Source: Muscardinus avellanarius
Taxonomy: Eukaryota > Chordata > Mammalia > Rodentia > Gliridae
Direction of reading: 5' to 3'
Length of the DNA stretch: 64,000 nt
Assembly: GCA_963383645.1 (NCBI GenBank)
Contig: OY726576.1
Location: 9,538,102-9,602,101 of the forward strand
This document shows, piece by piece, positions 40,546 to 52,034 of the stretch (the first letter of the stretch is position 1; each line of letters opens with the position of its first letter). Made by a program: the position numbers and the translations under genes. The notes beneath the pieces are model-generated. The model was not told the origin of the DNA. It saw only the letters and a program-made list of their open reading frames with translations, and ran no database searches.

Positions 40546-40668
40546 CAGGACCTTCATTGTTCTCCTACCATAAAGCATCTAACAGAAGAGCAGTGTGAAA
40601 ATAGCCATGTTTGATGCAGCCTTTGCAGCATTACCGACCTTTTTCATTTTTTTATGTGGCCTACCAAA

Positions 40669-40975
40669 GTCCTCTAATATGCCCAAACTAGGAAACACAA
40701 AGGATACCAGTGGGACTCCGGATATTAGAGGGGAAATACTAGCTAAGTTTGAATGGAAAGATAGGAGAGGAGGAAGGCCGATCTTGATTAATGAGGGTCT
40801 ACATCTGAACATGTGTAAAATTATGAATAAGACATGGTTAACCTGGACAACCATTGGTGGGAGGGGGGAAGGGAAAACGGGGGCAGGGGGGAGAGGGCAC
40901 CAAATATAGTTTAAATGTATACTATTTATGTTCAATTAAAAACATTGTTAAAAAAATAAAAAAATAAAAAAAATT
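40669..40975 (+). mobile_element. L1 3' UTR fragment (type B)
   Basis: Starts CTCTAATATGCCCAAACTAG, runs through the G-rich 3' UTR and ends in an A-rich tail with several AATAAA-like motifs. Strongly 5'-truncated; no clear TSD. Open frames across it on both strands are not genes. Confidence 0.82.
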
Positions 40976-41550
40976 TTTGCAAATAATAACCACCATAAAA
41001 AATTTGCTGATAAATTTCATAACTAGCATTCAGTGTTTTTTTTTATAGTTCAATCATGAGTTTAAAAGTGGCTTCCAAATTTTGTTTCATGTGACTTGAA
41101 CACTGCTTGTGTGTTTCAAGAGTCCCTTCCTATAAAATTAGCTCTGTCCATAGGTGTTTACTTTTTGCTTAGATACTAGAATAAAAATAATTTGAAATAG
41201 AAAAGAGGGTTCTGCATATAGCATGAGAAAAAGGGCTTAGGCACTAGACTATGTTCTCCCAGAAAAAATGGTATTAAATCATTTTAGAGTCAGTTATGCA
41301 GAAAGGAATTTAAAAGAAGAAAATATACTCTATTCCCAGTATTTAATGTATATGTAATGCCTCGTATGTGTCAGGCATTAATAAAAAAAAAAAAGGCAGA
41401 AGCATAGTACACGCTTGTCTTCTCAATCAATTTACCGCCTACAAGCAAGTTTCATTCCTCAGTACAAACTTTTTGAGCACAGCCCTGCAGAGCATACTGG
41501 ATTTTTGTATAAACATGTACTGCCCATTAATTATGCATATAACTTATAAT

Positions 41551-41722
41551 TTGTGTGTGTACTAGGGTTTGAACATGCATTCAACATCCGAGCTATGCCC
41601 ATAGCCCTTTTAATTCTGTATTTGAGATGATCTAAGTTTCTGAGGCTGGCCACAAACCCGTGATCCTCCTGTCTTAGTCTCCCAAGTACCAGGATTATAA
41701 GCATATGTCACCATGCTTGGCT
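41551..41722 (-). mobile_element. B1-ID SINE, diverged
   Basis: Reverse dimer with a GT-rich tail. Flanked by short CTTATAA repeats at about 41543 and 41720. Confidence 0.8.
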
Positions 41723-41726
41723 TATA

Positions 41727-41790
41727 ACATATATATATATATATATGTGTGTGTATATATATATATATATGCATATATATACATATATTT
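41727..41790 (+). repeat. AT/GT microsatellite
   Basis: AT run, short GT run, then a second AT run, directly beside the SINE head at 41722. Confidence 0.9.
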
Positions 41791-41992
41791 TAAAACTAGA
41801 AATTAGCATTTTGAATGTTTTTCTAATGCTAATGGCTCAACACCATAATTAGTCGATATTTCAAGAGACATCAAGACCAGGTCTGTCTTTAAGGATAGAT
41901 TTGAATTCACATTACAAATTGTCTTTTTGACAGTGGTGACCTATTTTGGTTATTTTCAAAAAATATTGCCTGACCAGATTATGATTGATTTT

Positions 41993-42055
41993 TTTATGTG
42001 TGATTCTTTGGATCAAACTCATGAGCTTTACCACTGAGCTATACTTTCAACTCTC
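41993..42055 (-). mobile_element. ID-type SINE fragment
   Basis: Reverse: TTGGATCAAACTCATGAGC and TTTACCACTGAGCTATAC. Lacks a B1 half. Confidence 0.6.
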
Positions 42056-42289
42056 ATATTGATTTTCTTTTTAATCTACAAGAAGCAAGGGTCATTCTAG
42101 ACGGAAATACTGGGGTTGTAGACATGAAGAAATAGAGCAGTGGTATTCTACATGGCAAATATTCACACATAAGTTATGGGATTCCTTATTTTATAAAATT
42201 ATGTCTCGGTAACACTGGCGCAATGTGTGTCTAGTGTGAATTATCATGAGCTATTTTGCCGTGCTACTATTGTACGAGGACGTGCTCAC

Positions 42290-42365
42290 CCTTGAAGATG
42301 GAAGGCTGCAAGCCTCTAATGCGGTTTCCACTCGCTTCCGGTCTGCTGAAAACAAGCGGTAGATG
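42290..42365 (-). CDS. PLCB1: PLCB1 exon C: EF-hand region (about residues 173-198)
   Basis: This 76-nt exon finishes the split Asn codon and encodes [20 protein letters not shown] then LPSSR. It lies in the EF-hand bundle between the PH domain and the catalytic barrel. The acceptor is CATTTCATTTCACAG|C, a good pyrimidine-rich site. The donor is TCAAGG|GTGAGC. The intron after it is phase 0, so the next exon starts on a whole codon. The length fits exactly (1 + 25 codons), with no frameshift or stop. Confidence 0.96.
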
Positions 42366-43561
42366 CTGTGAAATGAAATGACACAGAGAAGTGTGTCAAG
42401 GGTGTGCGGATCACAGCGCGTATAGACGACTCTAACTCAAAACATCCCGTGGAATCAAATCTATTAATTATTCACCATGATCGGAAAAAAAGGTTCTTGC
42501 CCACATACCTCTGCACCTGTGTTCTAAAAGACGTACTTTTCAAAAATTATATCATTGACTATAAAATCAATATTCTGAGACAATGGTGATGGCCCAATCC
42601 AAAACTCTTGCATTATAAATAACCTCTTATCTGAAACACTGAAATAAACAACCTTGTCTCCTTGTTGCCCCCACTGCTCCAAACTCGTATGTTGTGTTAT
42701 TAATAGTTCAACTTCTTTTGTTTTTAATTGACAGAAATTCCCTGATAGCTTGCAAGTGAAAGGCTGAACACGTTTGGCTAATATGGTCTAGGTCACTCAT
42801 TAGGTTTTTTTTTTTTTTTTTTGATGGTACTGGAGTTCCTGGAAGCCCTTCTACCTCTGGGCTACACTCCCAGACCTATTTTTACATTTTTATTTGGAAA
42901 CAGGGTCTCCTAAGCCAGCACGCGCGGCTGCCTTCGAACCTGCGCGATCCTCCTGTCTCTGCCTCCCAAGCGCGGGGATTACAAGCGTGCGCCACCACGC
43001 CCAGCTCACTCATTAGGTTTTAAAGAACAGAATGTAAGTGATGGAGAATTGGATATAATGCTTAGGAAGTATGGGTTCTCTTAAATAACAGTATAAAATC
43101 TCATGTCAGGAGCTCACTGACCCCTCCCTCAGGTTCTCAGTAGGGGTGAGCCATCGCTTCCCTTCGACCTGACCTGTGTTTTAGCTTTCTTCCTCCTCCT
43201 GCTCTGCCTGGACAAGTTCCCTGCCTGGCTCCTGCTGGCATCTGATTTTTCAAGCCCTTAGGGCTAGAGTCATCTTGGTAGAAAGAGACACTGCAGTCAA
43301 CCTCTTTGCACCCCTAGATTAGATCTGAATCTCAGCTGGATTTGGGGGTATAGTCATGAGTTTCCACCTTTGGCAACAGGAAAGGGGGGCCCAGGGAAAC
43401 CCTACAAGGAAACCAGATGCTCTGATGTGAGACATGTGGATGGAGTCACCACACATTTCCAGGCTTCCGCTTAGGGTGGCGGAGAAACCAATCAGAGCCA
43501 TGGCACAGACTCAGTCTTTGAGATAAAGAACATTAATGACGTGAAGAGTCAGGAGGCTTAC
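42366..43561 (-). other. PLCB1: PLCB1 intron between exons B and C (1,196 nt)
   Basis: Contains one young SINE (42809-43005). I see nothing recognisable in 42366-42790 or 43025-43561; the latter is moderately GC-rich unique sequence next to exon B. Confidence 0.85.
42809..43005 (-). mobile_element. B1-ID SINE, short-linker subfamily (young)
   Basis: Reverse, intact poly-T tail, perfect 16-bp TSD TCACTCATTAGGTTTT at 42793-42808 and 43006-43021. One of the youngest copies here. Confidence 0.95.
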
Positions 43562-43615
43562 TTTTTGAGAGGAATCCGACCTTCTGGAGTGACTTGCAGC
43601 TTCAGTTTTGTGTAG
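43562..43615 (-). CDS. PLCB1: PLCB1 exon B: EF-hand 1 region (about residues 155-173)
   Basis: This 54-nt exon completes the split Ala codon and encodes YTKLKLQVTPEGRIPLK plus two bases of an Asn codon. In PLC beta enzymes this stretch belongs to the first EF-hand pair, which is structural and is not expected to bind calcium. The acceptor is CCGTAACAG|C with a short pyrimidine tract (TTTTTCTGCTTCC). The donor is CAAAAA|GTAAGC. Phase is 2 in and 2 out. An old SINE with a second SINE inside it begins about 50 nt upstream of this acceptor, so the branch point and pyrimidine tract are squeezed between the exon and repeat DNA. Reading frame and splice sites are intact. Confidence 0.96.
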
Positions 43616-43666
43616 CTGTTACGGAAGCAGAAAAATGCATGTTAAATTTAAGCACAAATACTTCTT

Positions 43667-44108
43667 TTGTTTTGTTTTGCTGCGGTACTGGGGATGGAAC
43701 CCAGGAGCATTCTACCTCCAAGCTACACTCATAGCCCTATTTATCTTTCTTTCTTTCTTTCTTTCTTCCTTCCTTCCTTCCTTCCTTCCTTTCTTTCTTT
43801 CTTTTTTTTTTTTGCGGGTCTGGGGGTGGAAACCCAGGGGCATTCAACCTCCGAGCTATACCTCCTGCTCTATTTTTTATCCTTTATTCTGAAACCAGGT
43901 CTCACTGAGTTGCAGAGGGCCTCACTAAGTAGCTGAGGCTGGACGTGAACCGTGATCCTCTGGTCTCAGCCTCCCAAATGCTGGGATTACAAGCGTGCGC
44001 CACCACGCCCGGCATATTCTTTATTTTGAAACAGGGACTCCTGAGTTGCAAAGAGTCTCAGCCTCCCAAATGCCAGGATTACAAGCATGCAACACCACGC
44101 CTGGCTAT
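43667..44108 (-). mobile_element. B1-ID SINE carrying a second SINE in its linker
   Basis: Outer element: ID half at 43676-43742, B1 half at about 44011-44108, TSD AAATACTTCTT at 43656-43666 and 44109-44119. The inner SINE sits in the A-rich linker. The outer copy starts about 50 nt upstream of the exon B acceptor. Confidence 0.9.
43743..44010 (-). mobile_element. Inner B1-ID SINE with TTTC/TTCC tail
   Basis: Reverse dimer with a microsatellite tail (43743-43812) nested inside the SINE at 43667-44108. Same orientation as its host. Confidence 0.88.
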
Positions 44109-44248
44109 AAATACTTCTTATCGAAGAATAAAATGCATGAGAAAAGCTCATGCCTATGCTCAGTTTGCTGCATTTGTACAAATTGCATAGAATAATCAAA
44201 TCACCACCCAATGAATAAACAGACGATTGCCAGTGTAGTAGCATTCCG

Positions 44249-44306
44249 AAAGAAAGAAGGAAGGAAGGAAGGAAGGAAGGAAGGAAGGAAGGAAAAGAAA
44301 GGAAGG
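44249..44306 (+). repeat. GAAA/GGAA microsatellite
   Basis: About ten GGAA units flanked by GAAA units; purine-only on this strand. Confidence 0.93.
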
Positions 44307-45161
44307 CTTCTCAACCCTCTCCTCACTGTATGGAAATCAATTATATGAACACAAAAACTGTATTCACCTCTTCAATTGCTTATGGACACAGAGATATAGA
44401 GGTAGAGCAAGGGAACTTTCAACCATTACTGGTGAGTGTGAGAAATAATACTTCAGAAAAGTGTGCACTTAACAATGCGGCAATCCCACATCTAGGTGCA
44501 GGCACAAGAGAAAAGCGTACAATGTGCTCACCCAAAAACATGTTCTAGAGTATCCATAGCAGTTATTGTAAGTAGACACCTCTCCGGATTAAACATTTGC
44601 AATACATGATGATTAGTCACCAAGATCAAATACACCATGTCATTTATCTCTACACTTCTGCCCATTAACTTTGCCCGGAAGAATAGATGTTCTAGAAAGG
44701 TTTGTTGTATGAAAGATGGTAAGATCAAAATCAAAATAAAAAGTGGGGAGAAAGGAAGGGTGGAGATAGGGGCATGTAGGAAGGATCCTCAGGTGGGTAA
44801 CAAACTCAGGGCAGGAGATGATCCCATTTAAAAAAAACAAAAACACTGAAATGAAGACTTGTGTGGTACTGGCTAAAAGTAAAAAGTTTCACAGAAAAGA
44901 CCAAAAAAAAAAAAAAAAAAAAAAAGGCTCAAGTACGAGGCCTTTCAAGGATGGTATGTCTTGTATAACAAGAGAGAAGAAAGAAAGCTCTTCAGTCCAA
45001 CAGAGGGCCACCCATTAATGCTTCTGCTTGTGGTTTGGATTTAAAGGTTCCCCAACCTCCCCAGCTTCCAAAAGAACACAGGCAGCTTTCCCCATGGCTT
45101 GTGATTATTTCCTCAGCACATGTTATTATTTTCCTTGGTCAAATAACTTTTAGAAAAGGGA

Positions 45162-45592
45162 GCCGGGCATGGTGGCACACGCTTGTAATCCCAGCATTTG
45201 GGAGGCTGAGACAGGAGGATCACAGATTAGGGACAGCCTCAGCTATTTAATGAGGCCCTTTGCAGCTCAGTGAGACCCTGTTTTAAAAAAATATAAAGAT
45301 TAAAAAAATAGGGCTGGAGCTGGGCGTGGTGGCGCACGCTTGTAATCCCCGCAGTTGCGCTTGGGAGGCTGAGACAGGAGGATCACGCAGGTTCGAAGCC
45401 AGCCTCAGCTGCGTAGTGAGGCTCTCAGAAACTTAGTGAGACCCTGTTTCCAAATAAAATATAAAATGGGTCTGGGGGTATAGCCCGGAAGTAGAAAACC
45501 TCTGGGTTCCACCCCCAGTACCACCAAAAAAAAATAGGGCTGTAGTGTAGCTTGGAAGTAGAATGCCCTTGGGTTCTATCCCCAGTACTGAG
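45162..45592 (+). mobile_element. B1-ID SINE carrying a second SINE in its linker
   Basis: Outer copy: B1 half 45162 to about 45302, ID half 45543-45592, then a long GAAA-type tail. The inner SINE splits it at the A-rich linker, with TSD AAAAAATAGGGCTG. Confidence 0.9.
45317..45528 (+). mobile_element. Inner B1-ID SINE
   Basis: Forward dimer of the longer type (GCTACGTAGTGAGG-like region, ID half CCACCCCCAGTACC). TSD at 45303-45316 and 45529-45542. Confidence 0.9.
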
Positions 45593-45733
45593 AAAAGAGA
45601 GAAGAAAGGAAGAAAGAAAGAAAGAAAGAACAAAAGAAAGAAAGGAAGGAAGAAAGAAAGAAAGAAAGAAAGAAAAGAGGGAGGGAAGGAGGAAGAAAGG
45701 AAGGAGAAAGAAAAAAGAAAGGAAGAAAAGCAA
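45593..45733 (+). repeat. Polypurine tract (GAAA/GGAA/GAGG)
   Basis: About 140 nt with essentially one pyrimidine, following the tail of the SINE. On the transcribed strand it is polypyrimidine. Confidence 0.93.
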
Positions 45734-46329
45734 TCTCTGTTGACTTGCATTGCTTCTCTTTCTCTCCTTTTGCTTCAGCTCTATCCTCTGTATCCTTTCT
45801 CTTTTCTTACTAATATTTGCTGTGATTGTCTACAAGGGCTGGACTCAGAGCACGGGCCTGGGCCTATGGACTGAAGTGGGCAGGGAAGTTACTGCCGCAT
45901 CTGTCACAGAGACCCTAGAGGGCCAAGCAACATAGGCTGTTCACTACTCTCTTCCCCGGGTGAATTCCAGAGGACACAGGCAGATGCAGACGCCAGAGCG
46001 GAGGGCTCTCTGAAATTAATAATTTCTAGCTCTGAGCACAGCTGCCAGGAGCTGGAAGTGTCTTTTTATTGTGTGTCAAAGGCATTGGCATCCAGGCAAG
46101 CTCAGCCCAGGCGTGACGCGGCTGTGCGGCTGGGAGAAAAGAGCGATCTTTCTCAGAAGTCTTCCCACTCTGAACAGTGGAGGTATCAGCGCGCTAACAA
46201 ATCTCAAAGGGAAACTTATGTTTATCAATGTGAGAAGCCAGCACAGCGTACACAAAGACTCACAAAAGACAGAGGAAACTGACTCAGAAGCTGCAGCAAC
46301 ACCCTGAGCTGTAAAATGTGAGTGACTTA

Positions 46330-46440
<111 letters not shown>

Positions 46441-46667
46441 TCAAATATCACACAGTTGTAAGACATGCTTTCAGCTCAGCTTCCAGGAAAACACAATCAT
46501 CCAATCTGGATGTCAAAGGGCACCCTTTACCTCTTTTGTTTGGGGCACACACACAGAAGAGAGAAAAGGCATAAATTAAAATCCTTGCGTGATGACTCTT
46601 TTTCTGAGAAAATGTTCTTTAAACAAAAGCAAAAAAAATTTTTTTTCTGTTTTAAAAACCTCCACTG

Positions 46668-47063
46668 GCCGGGTGTGGTGGTGCACGCTTGTAATTCCCG
46701 CGCTTGGGAGGTGGAGACAAGAGGATCGCCCAGGTTCAAAGCCAGCCTCGCTGGATTAAGAGACCCTGTTTCCAATTTAAAAAAAAATATATAAAAAAAA
46801 TAGGTCTGGAGCCAGGCGTGGTGGCACACGCTTGGGTGGCGGAGACAGGAGGATCGCGCAGGTTCGTAGCCAGCCGCGCTGGCTTAACAGACCCTGTTTC
46901 AAAAATATAAAGTAGGTCTGGGAGTGTAGCCCGGAGGTAGAAGGGCTTCCAGGAACCCCAGTACCACCAAAGGAAAAAAAAAATAGGTCTGGGAGTGTAG
47001 ACCAGAGATAGAAGGGTTTCCAGGAACTCCAGTACCACCAAAAAAACAAAAACCAAACAAACA
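46668..47063 (+). mobile_element. B1-ID SINE carrying a second SINE in its linker
   Basis: Outer short-linker copy, split at the A-rich linker; its ID half resumes at about 46985. TSD AAAAACnTCCACTG at 46654-46667 and about 47064-47078. Confidence 0.88.
46811..46975 (+). mobile_element. Inner B1-ID SINE
   Basis: Forward short-linker copy with a small deletion in the B1 half (TGTAATCCCCGCGCTT is missing). The AAAAAATAGGTCTGG sequence is repeated on both sides. Confidence 0.86.
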
Positions 47064-47527
47064 AAAAACTCTCCACTGATTTCTGCCTTCAATACATGCT
47101 TTTTTTTTTTTTTTTTTTTACTATTTTCCATGAATTAGAAATAGATTAATAGAAAGGCTTAATACAGAGGAAATATATTTTCAATAGAATTGCAAATACA
47201 ATCTCCCTAATTTATTATCTATACCAAAGTGGCTATATTAGGGATCTTTATATGTTCACTAAAGTTCTCTAAACCAGTTGTAGTCATGAAGTCAAACAAC
47301 AGACAATCCTCTCCCTCCTTCCAAACCTATCAATCCTCACTAGCTCACTAATCTAATCTTAATCCCTACCTCACACCTACTCATTAGTGATCTCACCTGG
47401 CTCCCAAGAAAGTGAAAAAGAACAAGTCTGTGAAAGGGTTGAATCTCCATTTTGGGTGGTAGTTTAGAACGTATAATAAGTATTCTGGTTTCAAATTTTT
47501 TCTTTCCCTCTATGTGCAAATGACATG

Positions 47528-47753
47528 AGTTTTTTTGTTTTTTTGTTTTTTGTTTTTTTTTTTTTTTTGGTTGTGGGGATTGAACCCAAGGGCATTTTAC
47601 CTCGGAGCTATACCCCAAAGACTTATCTATAATTCTTTATTTTGAAATAGGATCTCACTAAGTCACTGAGACTGGCTGTGAGCCCCCGAACCTCCTGTCT
47701 CAGCCTCCCAAATACTGAGATGACAAGTCTGCACTGCCACTCTCGGCCGGCTT
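47528..47753 (-). mobile_element. B1-ID SINE
   Basis: Reverse dimer of the older type with a long interrupted poly-T tail. Confidence 0.87.
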
Positions 47754-47899
47754 GGATCTCTTTTCAGTGAAATAACACTTGATATCTTATTACTGTATTT
47801 CAGTCTATCTCATTTTTGTAGCTCTATTAATACCTGCCTTTTCAGTTTAGAAAAGATTGGAGGAGGGGTGTTTTATCACTTATCTTTTTATTAATTTTT

Positions 47900-48007
47900 T
47901 TAAAAAAAGGTCTCACTAAACTGAGGAGGCTGACTTGTAACATGTTATCCTCCTGCCTCAACCTCCCAAGTAGCTGAAATTACAGTCAGGTGCTACCCTG
48001 CCTGACT
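47900..48007 (-). mobile_element. B1-like monomer
   Basis: Reverse B1-type sequence (GGTCTCACTAAACTGAGGAGG, CTCAACCTCCCAAGTAGCTG) without an ID half; older than the dimers. Confidence 0.65.
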
Positions 48008-48029
48008 TAATATTTGCTTTATGTACAGT

Positions 48030-48215
48030 CATGCTCCAAGGGCGCACATATCACAATTTAAAACTAGTTTGCCCTCTTGATGAGTCAATACCTTTATCAA
48101 AATATCATGACCTTCTTTGTCTCTTTTTACAGTTTTTGACTTAACGTCTACTTTGTCTGACATGCACATAGCCACTTCTGCTCTCTTTGGGTCTGCATTT
48201 GCCTGAATAATTTAA
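48030..48215 (-). mobile_element. Old L1 fragment
   Basis: Resembles antisense L1 sequence: ATCATGACCTTCTTTGTCTC then GACTTAACGTCTACTTTGTC. Decayed, edges approximate. Confidence 0.45.
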
Positions 48216-49224
48216 TTAGGAATCCGCAAGAGTCCAGGTAAGAAATACTAAGGCTTTTAACTCTACTGATTGTTGGCAGAAAATTTAAAAATGACAACAC
48301 AGCATAGCTACGAAAAAAAAAAAAACTGCCTACAAAAACAAATATGGACCATAGAACTTGATATGCACACAGAAAAGCATCAAAATACTTTTAAAAGCTT
48401 GAAAATCAGTTTTCTTCAAATTAAATGTTTAAATGAGTAGTAGTAACTATTGGTGCTGGTTTAAAATATGTATCTGGTATAATATTTTCTGGGGTAAGTG
48501 TCAAACTTCATCTACTTCTAGTTCCTTGGGACCTTTATGTATCAGAGAAAGTATTTATAATTGAAGGTAATATGCAGTTTTGTAAGTTTACTGGGAGCCA
48601 AATCCATACCAGAAGTAGATACAGTGAAGGATTTCAAAATTCTGGGCAAATTTAAATTATCCTGAAAGTTGAGGTTGAAAGCTAAGACTCCAAAATGACA
48701 CTTTGTTAATTTATAATTCTCTGTTAATAAATGAAAAGAAACAGATGAAATGAAGTAATTCTACTAAGGCATTTTATTTAGGCCAATATTTCAAAAATAG
48801 TATTATAAGTTGCACATCCTCTTGCTTCCAAAACTCCAAAATGCAAAACTTTTTGAGTACCTCCATGAGACTAAAAGTGGAAAATTCATCTGTCCTCATG
48901 TGACAGGTTGCATTCAAACTGTAGGTGCAATAAAAACTGTAAAATTACCACTGAGACTACTTGTATAAGAGGTTTATAAAACATAAGTAAAATATACGTT
49001 TAACCTTGGGTCCCATTCCCAATATTTCTCATTATGTATATGCAAATATTCCAAAACTCAGAAAAAAAATGCAGGGTCAGAAACACTCTGTTCCCATGAA
49101 TCCTGGATAAGAGATACATAACCTGTATAAATTATGTAATCAACATAAAATTAATTATGAGATATCTTACATTCTTTTGATATGTTAAACATTTGAAGTA
49201 CAGTAGATTGTATGCTTAGTAGAC

Positions 49225-49305
49225 TGTCTAAATTTGCACGAGCCACACGTCAAGTGCTCCACGGCCACATGTGTCTGTGGACACCACACTGGTCATCACA
49301 AGTCT
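49225..49305. mobile_element. Probable DNA transposon fragment (MER-type)
   Basis: Contains CACGTCAAGTGCTCCACGGC and CACATGTGTCTGTGGACACC, a pattern shared with old hAT-type MITEs. Weak. Confidence 0.4.
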
Positions 49306-49628
49306 CCTGTTTGCTTAGGTCTTTCCTCCAGCCCATCATGAAGCCAACAAAGGGACAGCACCATCACTAGCTTCACTGCACAGCCACAGCTCATTCAGAA
49401 GGAGAAGCACAATTTATTTTCATCACATTCTCAGAATTCAACCATCTGAATGACCAAGTGTGGAACACCTAGAATCCAATGGCTTCCTGCAGTTTTTAGC
49501 CCTGCACAGAGAAGTGAGCAGGACTGCGGAGGAAGGAGGCTGAAAGGCTAGAAGCCAAGCAAAGTCTACGGAGGGCAACACTAGCTTCACCCCTCCACGT
49601 GTACATCACACCTCACAGCTGAGTTATC

Positions 49629-49875
49629 TGTTTCCTTCCTTCCTTCCTTCCTTCCTTCCTTCCTTCCTTCCTTCCTTCCTCCCCTCTCTTCCTTCCTTCC
49701 TTCCTTCCTTCCTTCCTTCCTTTCTTTCTTTCTTTTCTTTCTTTCTTTCTTTTTCTTTCTTTTCTTTCTTTCGAATTAACCCAAGCATTCTTTCTGCCTT
49801 CAAGCTACACCCTCAGCTCTATTTTTTATTCTTTATTTTGAAACAGGATCTGAGTTGCAAAAGGCCTCACTAAGT
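49629..49875 (-). mobile_element. SINE fragment with large TTCC/TTTC tail
   Basis: A pyrimidine-only microsatellite (49629-49770) continues into a reverse ID half and linker, stopping near 49875 within the B1 half. The microsatellite is evidently the expanded SINE tail. Confidence 0.85.
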
Positions 49876-50227
49876 TGAGTTTTCTAATTAGTGAGAAGGC
49901 AGCTGGAGTTTCGAAATCCATGTCCCTGTTAGTCTTAGTTAAGGGCTGCCAAAAAGGGATGAGAAATCCCCAGGCACTTTCTGCTCTCCTTGCTAGAAAG
50001 TGGGTTCCAGAATTCAGAAGGAGGAGCCAAGACAGAGACACAGGGATTGCTGATGGGAGTGAAAGCCCACTGGGCTGTTGTGTGTAAAAATGATAAAGGA
50101 ATCAAAGTGAATATGGGCAGAGCCCTTGGTAGAATTTTCTATAGCACAGTCATTTGTATTTCAAGGATCTTGGGCACCAGAAGTAGCCACCTTGTGTAAG
50201 CAGGAAGAATTGGTTCACAAGTGTTCT

Positions 50228-50327
50228 AAAGCAGCTCTTCTCAAATCATCACTTGTATAGTCACTAGGGGTCTTGTTAAAATGCAGACGCTGAATCAGTA
50301 GATCTGAGGGAAGGGACAAAGATTTTG

Positions 50328-50370
<43 letters not shown>

Positions 50371-50640
50371 GTGGTACTGGGGTTTCCTGAAACCCTTCTA
50401 CCTCCCGGCTACACTCCCAGACCTATTTTTTATATTTTTTTATTTGGAAACAGGGTCTCTTAAGCCAGAGAGTCTGGCTTCGAACCTGCGGGATCCTCCT
50501 GTCTCCGCCTCCCAAGCGCGGGGATTACAAAAGTGTGCCACCACGCCTGGCATAGATTTTGCAATTTTTAGGAGTCCCCAAGTGAGGTCTGTGCAAAACC
50601 ATGCCTAAGTAGCAATCTGAAGAAAACTTGTAGGATTGAC
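50228..50640 (+). mobile_element. MER5A-like DNA transposon split by a SINE
   Basis: AGCTCTTCTCAAATCATCAC, TTGTTAAAATGCAGACGCTG and GAATCAGTAGATCTGAGGG match MER5A order. The remainder resumes after 50553 (AGGAGTCCCCAAGTGAGG). Confidence 0.65.
50336..50553 (-). mobile_element. B1-ID SINE, short-linker subfamily (young)
   Basis: Reverse, long pure poly-T tail (about 38 T), perfect 16-bp TSD AGATTTTGCAATTTTT at 50320-50335 and 50554-50569. Inserted in a MER5A-like element. Confidence 0.95.
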
Positions 50641-51201
50641 TAATTTCTTGTTAGGAATATAGGATTTTGGCCTCCACACATCTGCTGACACAGAACTTGC
50701 ACTTTCCCAGGAAACTTTATGTTTTATGTATATAGTCAAGTCTGAGCATCCTGCTGGCCCAGACATAGCATTTTAAGTAGCAAGATGTTCCAGGATCTGG
50801 TTTAGGAAGCATTATTCCAGTCTTTGTCTAATCTCTTCTCAAACAAATAAAAAAAGTTATTTTAGCTATTAGTTTTTGCGCAGCTCAAAAGACTTTCAGC
50901 TACATTAAGAAAAATATGGCTAAAGGGATATGACAAGAGAAAGCTTAATGCAACTTCAGTTCTTCATGAGATTATAAAATATTATTTGATACAGGGGAGA
51001 CAAATCCTGCTGTGGCAGTATTTTCATAAATCTAGTGCTGAGCTTTGGTTAATATGGTCTGGAAGGAGAGATTTTTTATTTAATCTAAGATTAAATAAAG
51101 GAAGTCTGGGATTTGCTTTCTACTTTCAGAAACAAAGTTTCTGATAAAGGTCTGATTGTCACTCAGTTTGGGTCAGCCACTGCTATTTAAACCCTGGAGC
51201 T

Positions 51202-51398
51202 CCTTTTTTTATTTTTTTTTTTTGTGGTGGTACTGGGGTTCCTGGAAGCCCGTCTACCTCCGGGCTACACTCCCAGACCTATTTTATATTTTTGAAAAAG
51301 GGTCTCTTACGCCAGCGCAGCTGGCTTTGATCCTGCGAGATCCTCCTGTCTCCGCCTCCCAAGCGCGGGGATTACAAGCGTGCTCACCACGCCCGGCC
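51202..51398 (-). mobile_element. B1-ID SINE, short-linker subfamily (young)
   Basis: Reverse; perfect 12-bp TSD AACCCTGGAGCT at 51190-51201 and 51399-51410. Confidence 0.94.
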
Positions 51399-51635
51399 AA
51401 CCCTGGAGCTTCTTAAAGGAAGCTTTCTGCTTTCTGATCAATCTCTTCTCATGAAGGGGGCAACAGAGACCCTTACTGGAGAAAATGACTCTCAGTATCA
51501 ATGTCCATGGAGTTCAGCTGGAGTTTTAATGTTCATGCTTGCACATTAGTCTGCCAGGTTCTTGTTTGCTCCCTCTGTCGATACGGAGGTGCCAGTGCTG
51601 ATACCACTGAAGATACCGAGTTTTCCTATCATATC

Positions 51636-51802
51636 ACAATTTTTTTTGTTTTATTGAATCCAGGGTGATTTAATCTCCAAAGCTACACCCTAGCCATATT
51701 TTACTTTTTAGTTTTAAACAAAGTCATACAAAATTGCTGAAGCTGTCCTTGAACCTGCTATCTTCGGGTCTCTGCCTCGCAAGTACTGGGATTACAAGCA
51801 TA
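51636..51802 (-). mobile_element. Older B1-ID SINE, head truncated
   Basis: Reverse dimer from a poly-T tail to GGGATTACAAGCA, where the next SINE is inserted; its final B1 head bases are not seen beyond that insertion. Confidence 0.78.
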
Positions 51803-51818
51803 TTTTATTTATTTATTT

Positions 51819-51850
<32 letters not shown>

Positions 51851-52034
51851 TTTTTGGTGGTACTGGGGTTCTTGGAAACCCTTCTACCTCCAGGCTACAC
51901 TCCCAGACCTATTTTTATATTTTTACTTGGAAACAGGGTCTCTTAAGTCAGTGCGGCTGGCTTCGAACCTGTGCGATCCTCCTGTCTCCGCCTCCCAAGC
52001 GCGGGGATTACAAGCGTGCGCCACCACGCCCGGC
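51803..52034 (-). mobile_element. B1-ID SINE, short-linker subfamily, with TTTA tail
   Basis: Reverse; TTTA-repeat tail at 51803-51855. The GCATATTTT sequence recurs at about 51798 and 52035 as a short TSD. Inserted at the end of an older SINE. Confidence 0.9.

Noticed and set aside
40579..40935. 118-residue reverse and 104-residue forward frames over the same bases
   Set aside because: They fall largely in an L1 3' UTR.
45425..45750. Long frames rich in Phe/Ser/Leu or Lys/Glu/Arg, also at 34594-34812 and 43608-43936
   Set aside because: They translate TTTC/GAAA microsatellites.
46736..47131. 131-residue reverse open frame and similar frames at 13740-14099, 14864-15196, 37507-37794 and 51156-51416
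   Set aside because: They run through B1-ID SINEs; the recurring peptides (for example PRAWEAETGGSRRF, or LLPPGYTPRP) are SINE translations.
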